Shown here piece after piece: positions 36,438-48,799 of a stretch of DNA of 64,000 nucleotides. The position numbers and the translations under genes are program-made. The notes beneath the pieces are model-generated. The model saw only the letters and a list, made by a program, of their open reading frames with translations, was not told where the DNA came from and did no database searches. Origin of the DNA: Xanthoparmelia taractica (taxonomy: Eukaryota > Ascomycota > Lecanoromycetes > Lecanorales > Parmeliaceae); the NCBI GenBank assembly GCA_033085395.1, contig MU853180.1:248001-312000 (forward strand). Direction: 5' to 3'. The first letter of the stretch is position 1. Every line of letters starts with the position of its first letter.

Positions 36438-38232
36438 ATGGCCGAGAGAGCAATGACCCCTCCAATCCTCCATGGCCCCACGGCCAAAGAGAAGAAATAC
36501 GACAGGCAGCTTCGGCTCTGGGCAGCGAGCGGGCAAGCAGCACTTGAGAATGCAAAAGTGCTGCTCCTCAACTCGGGTTCTGGCGTCGCAGGAGTCGAAA
36601 CCCTAAAAAACCTCATACTACCAGGTGTTGGCAGCTTCACGATTGTTGATGAAAGCAATGTGTCCGAATTGGACCTGGGGGTCAACTTCTTCCTCGAGGA
36701 GTCAAGCTTGGGCAGGTGGAGGGCTGAGGAGACCCGCAAGTTCTTGCAAGAACTCAATCCTGACGTTAGGATAAATGCTCTTGAAGGGGTTTGACCGCCA
36801 ACATTCGGAATTTCCGTGACATTGTGCTTATTATGGTTTCCAGTCAATCGACGCCTTCGCCGATCATCCCAATCGCCTTGAGCAGTATAGCCTTATACTA
36901 CTTGTTGGACCTACAAGGAACGCCAGGGTGCTGGAAAGGATATGTCAGCACGCAGAAAAATCATCAATACCTCTGTTCTACATACACTGTCAAGGCTTCT
37001 TTTCTCACTTTTCCGTACAACTACCTGCTCAATTTCCTATAGTCGATACACATCCAGATCCTGCTTCCACACAAGATTTACGCCTCCTTAATCCATGGCC
37101 GGAATTGCTTGAATTATCAGAACAGAAAACAGAGCATCTGGACTCATTGTCAGATCATGATCACGGCCACGTTCCATACCTCCTCATCCTTTTACACTTC
37201 CTCAACGTCTGGAAAGCCTCGCATGACGGCCAAGGTCCAGCCAACTACTCCGAGAAGAAACAGTTCAAAGTGCTAGTAGAAAGCGGAGCACGGAAAACCA
37301 ACTCAGAAGGTGGAGAAGAGAATTTCGACGAAGCAGCAGCCGCCGTATTAAAGAGCCTAAACCCACCCTCGATATCCAGCGGTCTCCGGGAAGTTTTTGA
37401 AGCAGAGGATTGCCAAAACCTCAAGCCCGCGTCCGCAAATTTTTGGATAATCGCCAATGCAATCCAGAAATTTCACACCGCACACAACAGCCTCCTCCCA
37501 CTCCCTGGCGCCCTCCCTGACATGAAAGCCCAGTCTTCTGACTACATACAGCTCCAAAACATCTACAAAGCCAAAGCGCGTTCTGACCTAGCGGAAGTGA
37601 CTCGGACAATACGCAACTCAGAACAGGAGTTAGATAGGAAAACTCCGATCGAGCAGGCCGAAATCGAGGCATTTGGCAAAGGCGCTCAATTCGTCAAATT
37701 GTTCCACGGTCGCCCTATTCGCGTCGCTAAATGTACCGCCGAGATCGACTGGAGTGACAGGGCAAAAGCTCTTAGCCAAGAACTCCAAGATCCAGACTCT
37801 CTGCTGCCGGTATACTTTGCTTTCCTTGCCCTCGATCGATATCAAGACGATATAGATCGCATCCAGAAACTGCGAGGACCAGCCGACAACCAGCAGTTGA
37901 ACGACATCATCACAGGCAGAGTAGTAACAGGCGCAGTACCACCACTGCCAACGTATGCAGAATCCGCACATTTCTTCACCCCTGCCGTCGATCCTGACCA
38001 TGACCCCAAGCCATGGCCGCGATTCGATACTCCAGAAGCACGAACAACGTTTGATAATGTGGTCAAGGAACTTGACCGTGCAGACCGGGGCGAGCTGCAC
38101 AACGTTGCGGCATTGACGGGCGGAATGGTGGCCCAGGAGGTCATTAAGGTGATTACCAAACAGTATGTGCCTGTAGACAATACCTGCGTTTTCGACGGCA
38201 TCGCGAGCAAAACCGCTGTTTTCAAGATCTGA
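36438..38232 (+). CDS. ULA1: NEDD8-activating enzyme E1 regulatory subunit (APP-BP1/Ula1)
   Basis: Forms a heterodimer with Uba3 that activates NEDD8/Rub1 for attachment to cullins. Exon 1 (36438-36788) and exon 2 (36844-38232) give 579 aa; donor GTTTGA, acceptor TTTCCAG. The N-terminus shows the E1 adenylation-like fold: KEKKYDRQLRLWAASGQAAL, KVLLLNSGSGVAGVETLKNL, GSFTIVDESNVSELDLGVNF. The C-terminus has AALTGGMVAQEVIKVITKQY and the ending NTCVFDGIASKTAVFKI, which are diagnostic of the APP-BP1 half. As expected for the regulatory subunit there is no catalytic Cys domain of the UBA3 type. It works upstream of SCF ligases such as the Ufo1-like protein encoded just to the left. Confidence 0.95.
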
Positions 38233-38566
38233 GAGAGGCTCTTAGATTGATAATGGGACGCATTACAAGGACGAGGCGTCCATGGGCGGGCGTGAGGTAT
38301 GTCTAGACGGGGCATCTACATTCAATTGCACGCATGATAGCAATGGAGAAAAGTAAACAATGCTATACAGTCTACCAAATGGGTAAGGTTGTGAAAGGAT
38401 CCCGATCGCATGGACTAATAACACCGAGGGAGATCCGGTCTCTGTCCTTATGTCTGAGCCCAAGCTCCGTTGAATGCACCCAAAGCATAATCCACGCTAT
38501 GCGCGAGCCCCTTGATCTAATCCGTTGAGTCCCCAGTATTCCCAACTCCATGCCCTACGTGGAGAA
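38233..38566. other. Convergent intergenic region
   Basis: 334 bp between the stops of ULA1 (plus) and the RING ligase gene (minus). It presumably holds both terminators. Nothing else is recognisable. Confidence 0.4.
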
Positions 38567-41489
38567 TCAAGGAACGAATAATCTCGAGAAGCCCATAACA
38601 GTCTGCCTGCAACAAACGCAGGTGCCGAAATTGTTCATCGCAAGACTGACCCTACAATCCTCACACAGACTCAAGCAGCGACACGGCCAAGCAAGCACAG
38701 TCCTCGGTGCGCTCTGGCAAACCACACACTGTGGGCCTCCTGCTCCCATACCTACCGCACCATCACGCCAGGTACCAACTCCTTGGTTGGTAGAAGACGC
38801 GGGTTGGGCGCGTCGGGTAAGGATCAGTTGCTCGAGGAGATAGGCTTCGTCCTCCGGAGAGAGTCGCCCTGTCGCGGGGATCGAGGAATTTGCTGGGCGA
38901 TAGCGGGTCGACGTGAGGAGCTTGGCATTTGCAGAAGACTGGGCGTGGCGGTACTGCGAACGGGTCGTTATGCCCGTATTGCTGAGATGATGAGCGAGCA
39001 TGCGGGCTTCGGATCGCTGTTGAGGGGTCTTGGGGTCGAGTAAAGTGGCGAGGTGGTGCGGATTGAGTTGAGAATAATTCTTGGACGGGTCAAGGGCATC
39101 TAGTACGTATGGATCCGATGGGGAAAGGCCACGAGGAAAGTGGTCCCTCTGAGTCGGTGTGCTGGCGCCCGACCCAGCGTCTGCATCGACGTCCATGAAT
39201 TGGTCATCGATTTCTCCGTGAGAGATCTCGCTGGCGTTGGTAGACATGGAGACCATGCTTGTGGTGTCGTCGTCCTGTGTAGGTGTATGATAAGAGCCAC
39301 TATCGTCCTTTTCCCCAAACCAGCCACCGTTCGCCCACCAGTTGTAGAGCCTTGAATCCAGTGTCTGTTCCTCTTCCTCGCCCCAGCGATCGTTCTCGTT
39401 GTTCAGTCTTCTTTTCATTTCTTGCTCCACGTCGACGTCGTCATTCTCCGGTAGCGAGAGAACGCCTTCATCTGATAAGATCCAGAAGCCAATGGTCTTT
39501 TGCTGCCGGGTCCGTCTCCCTTCTTCATCATCTACTTGTAAGCCCTCCTTCGCTTTTGGGAGTCTGAGCCATTGTGGGCGCCACGATATTTTCGCTCTGT
39601 CCATTAATCTGTTGACGATCACTTTATTCCAGCTTACGAACAGCCAGAAGATACCACGGAAGAATTTTGCAGCGACCAAATATCGCCCTCCTCTTTGCAT
39701 ATGGCCCACTCCATCCCCTCTCTGCCTCGTATTTGCAAATCCGGATCCAAATTTGTCTGTCGTGAAGCTCACTACTCTATCATAGCCACTCGTCCAGCGT
39801 CTCGTAGAGTGCTGGTCTGCAGTGTTTGGCTTCGCAAAACGAACAGACACGCCCTCCACTGGGTCGTGCGAATGTTGAAAGACTTCTATTTCCTTCAGCC
39901 TCTCCTCTTCCAGCCAAGTTGATGTAGCGACGTTGATACGCCGACCCTCGTTGAGATATACTGCTTCACTCGCGACAGTCAAAGCGGTGAAGCCTATCTT
40001 AAGCAATGCCGTGTAGAAGTCCTCAGACATATCCAAGCGAATGCTGGAGAGTTGGGCATTGGCCTGCATGTTTTCGCGGGCTGTCCGGAATCTCTCCGCG
40101 AATGTTCTAGGCGGTGGCCCATCACTTGGTGGCGAGAAAAAACAAAGGAGTAAAGCAAGGGAGTATATGGATGCACATAGCAGTATCCCGATGAGAATCA
40201 AGAGATGGGGAATGAAGCCGACGATACATACAGTAGGAAAGCGTAGGATGATAGATTCCGGCCCCGACTCTGGTCTCAAGCTGAAAAATCCCCATCCGAA
40301 GGCAGTCATGAAACATATACCCCATATACCAGTATTGACAAGTCGGAACCTGGCCTGCATGTTCAAGACTCCCAGAATTTGGCTGCTAAGGTTATTGAGA
40401 CTTGAAATCAACACCATAAGCAATACTTCGGGGGGCGTATTCATCTTGTCGAGGATCTCACTTCTGGTAAAAAGCTTACCCACTGGATCCGGCTGGGAAG
40501 AGCTCGAAGTCCCCTTGCTGGCTTTGTGTGCTGACCATAAAGAGAGGCCAAGATGGTTGCTGATCATGGCTTCGGATTCCGCAAAAGCCAATGAATGCTC
40601 GAAGATTGACATACCAGTCTCGGTCATAAGCTGTCTTCCCTGAACAGCGCAGGAGAGTGTTTCCACAAATTGACCAAGACACAAAGACTGGAAGAAAGGC
40701 CACAGCAATGACAGGGAGCCCCTTCGATCCCAAACTTCCGACCGCGATGGTATCATGTCCACTCCCAAACAGGAGCTGGCATCATCTTCCCAAAATAGAA
40801 GCACTGAGCTGGTCCAATAAATGATGCCTCCGTCCCCGGAAAAATCCAGGTCCAAGTGTTTGTTCGCCTTACCGTACCGCAAGAACGAGTACTTCGGTGA
40901 TGTCTGGCAGCGCATCGCTTGTAGGAAGCTGAGGGTATGGGAGAGGAACATGACAATAGGAATTATACGTATAGCAAGTCGTATTGGCCATGACAAATTT
41001 ATGTGGCGGCGTGCTGAAGCGTAAATTTGTGTCCGGTTGAGGATGATGGCCTGTTGCTTGTTCAGTCGAAATCCCATCCTGCAAAGCAGTGGTTCGCATG
41101 TGGTGTAGACTGACCAGCGTGAAACATGCTAGAGCCCACTTGCTCGTCATGTAGGCGAATATACCGCCCAAGTTTCTGACCTGGTGGAAGCTGAACGAGC
41201 TTAGACCTTGTGAGGGAGCTTCTGTCGCTACTGCGCCAACTGTTGATGGAAGAGCAGCACCAAGAGAAGAACCAGAAGGTAAGGTTGTAGATATCATCTT
41301 CATACTTCCATTCCCTGTCGCTTCTGCAATCACGCTTCCGCCGGCCCTGAGGCCGATCATGCTGTCTAATCGTTCTGGTACGGTTACGAAAGCAAAGGAT
41401 CCAGCCCGAGCCATCAATCGTGGGAAAGCCATGAAGAAGTCATTAGGGGAGAAGCTCATCAAGGATGAGTTATTGGATATTGAAGACAT
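38567..41489 (-). CDS. Multi-spanning RING E3 ligase, Asi1/Asi3-like
   Basis: Exon 1 (41489-41115) and exon 2 (41050-38567) encode 952 aa; the 64-nt intron (GTCAGT...CAACAG with branch site CTGAAC) gives KWALACFTLAIILNRTQIYA, a continuous membrane region. Several hydrophobic segments are visible in the first 370 residues (RIIPIVMFLSHTLSF; IPHLLILIGILLCASIYSLA). A disordered acidic middle follows (DDDTTSMVSMSTNASEISHG). The C-terminal C3HC4 RING reads QCVVCQSAPRTVLAWPCRCL, then SLCEDCRVSLAMNNFGTCVC and C. Topology and RING position match yeast Asi1/Asi3, inner-nuclear-membrane ubiquitin ligases for protein quality control; location here is inferred. In-frame codons before 41489 are not ATG. 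Confidence 0.88.
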
Positions 41490-41824
41490 GATATGATCGA
41501 CCAGTGAAGTGAATGAGGAAGCCAATTGGCTTACGGGTTCTCCGTTGTCATCTCTTTATTGTAGGTTAGGCCACGATTTTGCGGTCCTTCGGAGGTTTGA
41601 AGGCTGAGAGCCATCAGTCTGGCATTTTCTCGGTAAGATGAGTCTCCATTGTCTCCAATCAGGCCTTTGAAAGCTTCGTGATAAATTCGAGGAATTTGAA
41701 GGGTGTCAACAGCATGGTCGAACTCCGGTGCATAGCCGAGGATGAACCGAGTTAAACTATGAATGCGTCTGTACTCCAAATTGTTCTATGTTACCGGTTT
41801 ATATACAAGTTCTCATGCATATGA

Positions 41825-44134
41825 CTACACTCCCCAAACCTCGTCCCAGCCACTCTTATATCCTTCTAGCGGTCCCGGGAACCTTCCAAACCTGACCGCA
41901 TTTCCCGTGCCAGCCTCAGGTAGGCTCATCCACTGTCTCACCACACCTGGAACCTCCTCTTTAATATGACTTACGCATATTAACGCTTGATCCTGGCTCA
42001 ATCCCTCACAAAGCTTCTCGCTCAGTAGCTGGGGCGGAGTGTTGTACACAAATCGTTGCCTAATACCTCCTTTCGTAGCCACCGCAAACGACTTCGTTTC
42101 GCCCCATTTTAGGAACAGCATGCACTTATCGCGCACTCGATCGTCCATACCGCTGAATGCCTCATCTAAAATGACTAGATCCGGCTTCTTAAGAATGGCG
42201 CGTACAAAAAGCGCTACTCGTTGTGCAGAAAATGGAGCATCGCCAAAACGAATCTTGTCTGCCCAGTCTATGCTTTTCGGAAGACCTTTCTGTGACTTCC
42301 ATACCTTAGTCAAGAAATTGGTGGTCAAAGGAGTGAATGCGGGGTTCAACTCGGCTTCAAACCACCGCAGACAGGTGTCCACGGTAACGTCGTTCTCGTG
42401 CGTCAAGCGTGGTGTCCCAAGGAACGTGTCGGCCCAGGCATTTTCCAAGGTTTGGCGTATGGAGAGATTACGGGGAAAGAAGGCGTGGATCTCTGGAGAA
42501 GACTGGCCTATGCGAGACTGTAAGTCAAAAATGGATATGCCAGGAAGTCCTGGTTGTGGCAGACGACCTCGCCCAAAGACCTTAATAGGTAAAGAGTAGG
42601 CTTGAGGGTGGTCGGAGCAGATTAGAGAGACGAGTGTTGTTTTTCCAGACCCTAGTACCAGTGAGCTCTAAATTACTACCTTCGTGGACCGTTGAGCACA
42701 TACCGTTTGGACCGAAGATACCCCAGCGCTCTCCACGTCTTACGGTCCATGACAGCCCCTTTTCTTTCCGACCTCCAATTTCCTGTTCCCAGCCACCCAA
42801 AATTTCCTTGTCGCCATACTTCACACGGACACCTTGCATTTCCACGATAATTTCCTGGGTCGAAACGGGCACATCGTTATCAATCAACGGAATGCCATCG
42901 CGACTTTCAGTTGGCTCCAATTCATGAAAAGAAAAGTTCGATCCTGGTAGAAAACGAACACGTTCATTTTGATAAAGCTTGGTGAGCCCTCTCTGAGGAA
43001 TCACTTTCTCGGGGACATCAGCTGGGCCTAAGGATTCAGTCCCTGTAGAGGTCAGCCAGGGCATTCTCATACTCACAAACAACATATAGCTGCGTCGGAA
43101 GCACAATCTCTATAGGGTCATGAAGGCCTAGAGAGACATACCAACTAATTTTGGCTCTGTTGCTCTTACGTTTGCAGTACCATCGCCCACAAGATCCTTA
43201 CTACCTTGGTAGATGATTTGAAATTTAGCGCCCAAATGAATGACATGAGTTATCCAATCTGGTACTGAATCTTGTGGCCTTAGAGCCAACACAATTCGCG
43301 GTGAGCTGGCCTGGGCAAGACTGTATAGCAAGGGTGATAAGGTTGTCATGGTTGGTGGATCAAGACCCACTGTAAAATAAGCATTAGCATCTCTTGTAGG
43401 TAAAAATTGATCATCATACTGAATGGTTCATCCAAGAGCAGGATCATTGGTTTCCCAAGTAAAGCCCTGGCGATCCTAGTCCGCCTTGTCTGACCGTTGC
43501 TGAGATTCCCCACTGGCATATCAACTAGAGCCTCAAGCTTTAAGTCTCTTATGACTTTATCAAGGCTTTGATCATTGATGTCTTTCCCTTCCTGCTCTTC
43601 TAGCGGATTGAGATCCGTATTTCCTCTGAGATAGTCCATCACAGAAAAGTCGGTGGCTTCTCTTCGGCTTTCGTATCTAGCACTCAAATAGGCGCCTCTT
43701 GTCCCAGACTTCCCCAAGCCGCCCCTCTCGCCATCGAAGCCAACGTGTTGAATTGCACGTAGAGAGTTTCTGTAACGAGGGTCTCCTGCTTCAACCTCTT
43801 TTGTCGACAAGTATGGGAAGGATCGGGCTGCTGGAGGGATGCATAAATGCTGCCCTCGTATGATATCGAAGAACGTCGTCTTTCCAGCATTAGATGGGCC
43901 AATGACTGCCCAATGCTGTTGCTTTGCCCCGTCCCCAGCTTTTGAGGGTAGAGACCATGTCAGCCCAGCGAACATCGCAGGATTTGACGCCGAATCCTGA
44001 TCCGTTGCGGAAGGATATTTCCTGTAGAAGGTGCCATTCTCAATTCGGATGATTGGCGGGCTCTCTGTGGCACTGAAGTCCCGTGATGGAGTCAATCGGG
44101 ATAAGTTTCTTGAGGGAGGTAGAAGTCTTCTCAT
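41825..44134 (-). CDS. Twin-ATPase ABC protein without membrane domain, mitochondrial-type presequence
   Basis: Four exons (44134-43420, 43369-43142, 43042-42704, 42651-41825) encode 702 aa; all junctions close in phase. NBD1: Walker A IGPSNAGKTTFFDII, signature LSNGQTRRTRIARALL, Walker B MILLLDEPFMGLD (rebuilt across intron 1). NBD2: Walker A FGPNGSGKTTLVSLI (rebuilt across intron 3), Walker B PDLVILDEAFSGMDD, but the signature is degenerate (APFSAQRVALFVRAIL). There is no transmembrane domain, so it is a soluble ABC ATPase resembling yeast YDR061W and bacterial ModF-like twin ATPases. The start MRRLLPPSRNLSRLTPSRDF is Arg-rich and suggests mitochondrial import (inference). Substrate unknown. 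Confidence 0.9.
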
Positions 44135-45284
44135 ATCCTGATTCTGGCCATAGTACTGTAGAGTTATATCTAATTCTCTAAGTTTCCTACCTTATTGAAA
44201 AACCCTTAGGTCTCGGCAGCGGCCCGGCTTGGCGCACGAGCTGTGTTTACTTTCCGGGGCGCTCTAGAAACATGTATATGTCCTATATCCTCTATAAACC
44301 CGCTGTTCACCCCGTCATTCCCAGTACCCCCGGCTGCGCTAAGTTGTTCCTGAAGGATCCATCAAGTCCCCACGAACCAATCTCTATCCAGCAAGCAAAG
44401 CAGAGTCTCAACCTCTCTTAATCTCTACATCTCAGGTACGCCTAAAGAAAAGTGTCTGCATTTCCGTAGAGTATCATCATGTTTCTTTCACTTCCATAAC
44501 AACAGTACTCTGGCAAGATGAAATCGCAAAATCAAAAAGCCTTGGACTCGAGATCAAATCGCCAACAGAACGGAGATCTGATCTGTTACTTTCACCGTTA
44601 TACTACGAAGGATCCCGTCTGTCGTGCTTCTGAACACTTATACTGCAAAGTGAAGAAGGTGTGTTCCTTGGAATATATATGTCAAAAGGGATATGAGCGG
44701 TGTTCCCTGGCGCCTCATCGCTGGGGAGGATCATAGCCTTGACCAACCGCACGAAGGGTTGATAGTAAAGCCCAAGGGCGGAAGCGCCTGCGCTTCTCTC
44801 CAAAATCTACGAGACCTAGCCGGGAAGATGTGATTATTTCGCATTGTGTTTCTTGCACAACTCATTTAGGTTTCACTATCGACGAAAATCTTGCGATGAG
44901 AGAAAAAACTGTCGGTGCGCGTTCAGCACCGCGCAATGAGTGAGTAGCGACGGACGTTGATGTAGAGTGCGTTCGGTTAAATTTGATGGACGCTGGAAAC
45001 AGCCTGAAGACAGCGTTTAGAAGATCGTGGAGCTACCGAAACACTCTACCTCTCTCGAGTCACACTATGGAGATCACGAGTACAGTGCCTCACCCACTTG
45101 AGTCTTTTCCCCAAGATTTCTGTAAAGAGCATTTTGCCACGATTGAGTGCCAATGGGGTATTTCTCGCCCTTGGCGCCAATTGTCTAATCAGACACGAAG
45201 CCATTTCCAAGTCTTGCATATCTTTCTTTACGCCTTGACCAATACGTCTTGCCCCCGACCAGGTCGATACTCTGTGACATCTAT
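44135..45284. other. Intergenic region
   Basis: 1.15 kb without a supportable gene. The first part, next to the ABC gene, is its promoter. A C/T-rich leader-like stretch with a CATCTCAG|GTACGCC donor-like site at about 44425-44445 precedes a 72-codon plus frame (44518-44736, cysteine-containing) that I could neither recognise nor extend. Confidence 0.4.
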
Positions 45285-45788
45285 CTAGATCATCAACCTC
45301 TCGATCTTGTCGCGTATAGCGCGGATTTGCGAGGTTAAGTCGCTTGCTTCGTTTGTTGTTATACTAGCTGCTATGACCGATCTGCTCACTCCACAGGCTC
45401 TTCCGAGAGCTGTTTTACTTCCAACGTAGACGTAGGGAACGTTCTTATCTTCGGCTAGCAGCGGGAGATGGAGTAAGATGGCGAGAGGTGAGGTATCTGC
45501 AGCAAGAATAATAAGCTCTGCGGTGCCTCTATTGAGCGTCTTGGTGACTGGAAGAAAGGCAATTAGTGAGCGCGGTCATTTTGAGGGGTCTGGTGACGTG
45601 TGAGATGATGTACCTTCATTGGCCCCTTTCTTCAGTTGTCTATAATGGGATGCTTGCTGAACGAGGTCTAATAGCTCCTGATTTAGAGCAGCATCAGACA
45701 CTGGGAAAGCTAAGAACGAGTGACTATCAGCAAAAATCGAAGGTCGGAGAGATCTGAGTCAAAGCATACCGGCTGAGCGTTGGTCCAT
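45285..45788 (-). CDS. SNU13: Snu13 / 15.5K L7Ae-family RNP protein
   Basis: Binds the K-turn of U4 snRNA and box C/D snoRNAs; shared by the spliceosomal tri-snRNP and snoRNPs in the nucleus and nucleolus. Three exons, 45788-45770 (19 nt), 45709-45614 (96 nt) and 45547-45285 (263 nt), total exactly 126 codons, i.e. 125 aa, against 126 aa in yeast. The order is MDQRSAAFPVSDAALNQELL, LVQQASHYRQLKKGANE, VTKTLNRGTAELIILAADTS, LPLLAEDKNVPYVYVGSKTA, LGRACGVSRSVIAASITTNE, with the end KIERLMI. The L7Ae K-turn-binding signature (GANEVTKTLNRG) is rebuilt across intron 2. No single long frame covers it, so it is easily missed. Divergent from HSP10 by 309 bp. Confidence 0.95.
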
Positions 45789-46097
45789 AGCAGCAGACAG
45801 TGTGAGAAGGCTACCGAGAACTACCTATGGTGAAGTTTATCGGACTTGCGAACACAATCATTCCCGACAAACACTGGAGAGTTGCGACAGACAGTACTGC
45901 GAGATGTAAAATTGGAAAACTTTACTTTGAGTTTCCCGCTTCTGTTAGCGTCCAATAGCCGCGGATCAAGTCTTGGCATTCGAGAAATTTCCTTTGGTTC
46001 GTTCAACGACGTCGACAACATCAACAGCTTCACAAAAAAGTTCTCAGCGCAAATTGACCTCGCTATATCTTTAGTAGCAAGTCCTTAACTCATCAAG
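45789..46097. promoter_or_regulatory. Divergent promoter, SNU13 / HSP10
   Basis: A 309-bp gap between two ATGs on opposite strands. The half near HSP10 would be expected to carry heat-shock elements, but I see no clear nGAAn array by eye. Short frames on both strands here are fortuitous. Confidence 0.45.
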
Positions 46098-46581
46098 ATG
46101 GTAAGTCACGCTCATGTGTGCTCCTCAGCGGATATCAAACGGCTAATTCCTGTTCAGACGACGGCACTCAAGTCGATCAAGTCGCTGGCACCTCTCCTCG
46201 ATCGAATACTCGTTCAAAGAATCAAAGCCGAAACCAAGACAGCCAGCGGCATATATCTACCGGAGAGCAGTGTAAAGGAACTCAACGAGGCAAGGGTTTT
46301 AGCTGTCGGCCCTGGTGGTCTTGACAAGGAGGGCAAGAGAATCGCACCGAGTGTTACGCCAGGAGACAAGGTTCTCATACCGCAGGTATGCTGTGATATC
46401 CAGGTCAGGCTTTCCAGAAAAGATTAGCTAACGTTTGATGTGAAGTATGGCGGCAGCCCTGTGAAGGTTGGAGAGGAAGAGTACTCGCTGTTCAGAGACC
46501 ATGAGTAAGGCACTACCATATTTTGGAAGCAGAAGGCCACTACTAATCCGTCATAGACTGCTGGCTAAGATCAACGAATAA
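46098..46581 (+). CDS. HSP10: Mitochondrial 10-kDa chaperonin (GroES/Cpn10)
   Basis: Co-chaperonin of Hsp60 in the mitochondrial matrix. Four exons (46098-46100, 46158-46385, 46446-46504, 46557-46581) encode 104 aa. Exon 1 is only the ATG, followed directly by GTAAGT. The protein shows the GroES fold: SLAPLLDRILVQRIKAETKT, the mobile loop ASGIYLPESSVK, then LAVGPGGLDKEGKRIAPSVT, PGDKVLIPQYGGSPVKV, EYSLFRDHELLAKINE. A typical fungal Hsp10 is 104-106 aa. The ATG at 46098 is the only start compatible with the acceptor TTCAG before ACGACGGCA. Confidence 0.95.
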
Positions 46582-47070
46582 GATGGCGATTAGCAGATGC
46601 ATATACATGTACCATATGTACATCTACCACATTTGAGCGTTGCGGAGGAGTTTGTCGCCTTGCATATGGAAGGCTTCGCATTTACAAAATGATCATTGGA
46701 AGTAGTCTCAATACCACTCCACTCTTCTAATAGATACTCGCCATTAGCGCGCCTTGACCTCTAAATCCTTCTTACAAGTTACCATTTGATACAAAGGCAA
46801 CCATGCGCTACAGTTTTGACATGGAAATGCTCCCCTTAAATCCGCATCGTCCAAATATCCTCAACTCAGAAGATATATTTTGTCGCATCACGTGACCGTT
46901 ACGTAAACAATGTCTTGGCATCAAGTTTGGAGGCGACGGAGCGCCGTCAACATCGATCGCCGCATCATTCGTTACAAAAGGACGACCTCGCGAACTACAA
47001 TAATTCCACCTCTCCTTTATACTCCAGTAGAGCTCCGGGGCTTGCGTTCTCCTATTTTTCTGCAGTCATA
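46582..47070. other. Intergenic region
   Basis: 489 bp between HSP10 and the R-SNARE gene, both on plus. It holds the HSP10 3' end and the SNARE promoter. A 63-codon plus frame crosses into the SNARE start in a different frame and is not supported. Confidence 0.4.
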
Positions 47071-47940
47071 ATGGCATCCTCATCCTCCTCCACTCCGCTC
47101 CTCTAGTACGCGTCCCCTGCTATTTTCCTGGCACTACTAATTCGATCGCCATCACAGCTCCTGTATCGCGTACCGCACAACAATTCTAACAGAACACACT
47201 ACGTCGGCATCCTCCGGCACATCCTCGCTTGCCTCTCTTATTCTGCCCAAAATCGACCACTCCAAACCTCAAAAGCTAACCTACACCCACAACCAAAACT
47301 TCATTCACTATATTGCCGACGCACCTTCCGATTACCCTTCCTCTGACCCAACGGCTGGCGGCCTCACATACCTAGTGGTCGCTTCCTCCAGCTTCGGCCG
47401 CCGCATACCCTTTGGTTACCTGGTAGAGATAAAGAAGCGGTTCCTTGCCCGCTACAATCCTGACTCGACGGATTTCGCCAGTTTACCGGCATACGGAGCG
47501 GCGGATTTCAATGCGGAATTGAAGAAACTGATGGTGGGGTATGGGACTACGGAAGGAGGGAAGCAGGATGCGATTACGAATACGCAGCATGAAATTGATA
47601 ACGTGAAGGGAATCATGACGGAAAACATTGAGCGGGTGCTGGAGAGAGGGGAGAGGATAGATCTTCTGGTTGATAAGACGGACAGGCTTGGCGTAGGGGC
47701 CCGCGACTTTAGGGTTAGATCGAGAGGCTTGAAGAGGAGGATGTGGTGGAAGAATATGAAACTGATGGTGCTTTTGGGTGTGGTGGTAGTGTTTCTGATA
47801 TATCTGTTCGTTGGGTTCGGCTGCGGATTGCCTGGTAAGCGTGTCGCTCTCATGGATGCGTGGATGCTATGCGAGAAAAGAGTGCTGACAGACCGCTAGG
47901 CTGGTCGAGATGCGTAGGCTCAAAATCCAAGAGCGACTGA
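47071..47940 (+). CDS. Longin R-SNARE (VAMP7/Nyv1-like)
   Basis: Exons 47071-47105, 47158-47834 and 47900-47940 give 250 aa. The longin domain occupies about residues 1-140 (YSCIAYRTTILTEHT; FIHYIADAPSDYP; LTYLVVASSSFGRRIPFGYL). The R-SNARE motif follows: HEIDNVKGIMTENIERVLER, where the central Arg is the zero-layer residue, then GERIDLLVDKTDRLG and LKRRMWWKNMKLMVLLGVVV as juxtamembrane and transmembrane segment. A short lumenal tail (WSRCVGSKSKSD) comes from exon 3. This is the vesicle/vacuole SNARE of the VAMP7 group; action in vacuolar or endosomal fusion is inferred from the family. Confidence 0.93.
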
Positions 47941-48799
47941 TGACTAGGTTTTTCGATCACATCAACAGCGGGGCGTTTTCTTGCGAGCATGGGCTATCAT
48001 CGGATCCTTAGGACTGTACCATTAGGCGTTCTGAAGATCACCGGTTTCTGTGCGCGTGAAGATAGAGTAAATTCCTTGGTTCCGACATTGCCCCCCTACA
48101 AAGCACGCAATTACCAAAATGATAAAGAAAAAGGACCCTGGCGCAAACTTATTCAAACACGAGTAAATCCGCCATTGGCCCTCTCGTCCTCCCCCAAACA
48201 CTCTCTGCATACGGCATGTAAATGTATGATCCTCAATCCAACGGCCACTTCGCCACCAAACAACGGAACGGTGCAAAAGGTACAAGTACTCGCAACAAGG
48301 CGTAGGTAGATAGAAGCGCAAAATCACAGTGCAGTCCGAGCGGCATACCTTCATTATTTTCTTTTTCCAGGTTTACTCGCTCGCAAAGAAACAAAAAAAA
48401 CAGCTTACGCCTCACCCTTGCAGTGTGCAGGAGCTGCACCCGCCCTTATCGCCCGCCGCAAAAATGCCCCAATAGAAGGGGTTTCGGCATTGCGTCGCTA
48501 GCTTGTCACACGATAAGGCAAAGCAAAGAAAAGCTTGCGTTTGCCCACTTTTGCAAAAAGAGGAAGTACATGTCATATGCCATGTTAGGAACTAAACTAG
48601 ATACGGTGGGGCTGGGCTGGGGATTGCATGTTATATTAAGAGATAGATAGTGATCGTGCCCAGGGTCCTTTTTCTCTTTCCTTCGAACTGATATAGTCTT
48701 TAGTGTTTCCTGGTAATGATAAGTGCCTACTCTTGTCCCTCATGACTTTGCACCTGTTGTAATGTACTTAACATCATTGTGAGACGAAAGGGCATAATA
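47941..48799. other. Intergenic region
   Basis: 859 bp between the R-SNARE and GNAT genes. Frames on either strand (for example 48022-48354 minus) have no recognisable domain. An A-rich run (CAAAGAAACAAAAAAAACAG) lies at about 48385-48405. The right end presumably holds the GNAT promoter. Confidence 0.4.

Noticed and set aside
38567..39600. Several plus-strand frames of 70-100 codons opposite the RING ligase gene
   Set aside because: They are antisense shadows of a clearly conserved coding sequence.
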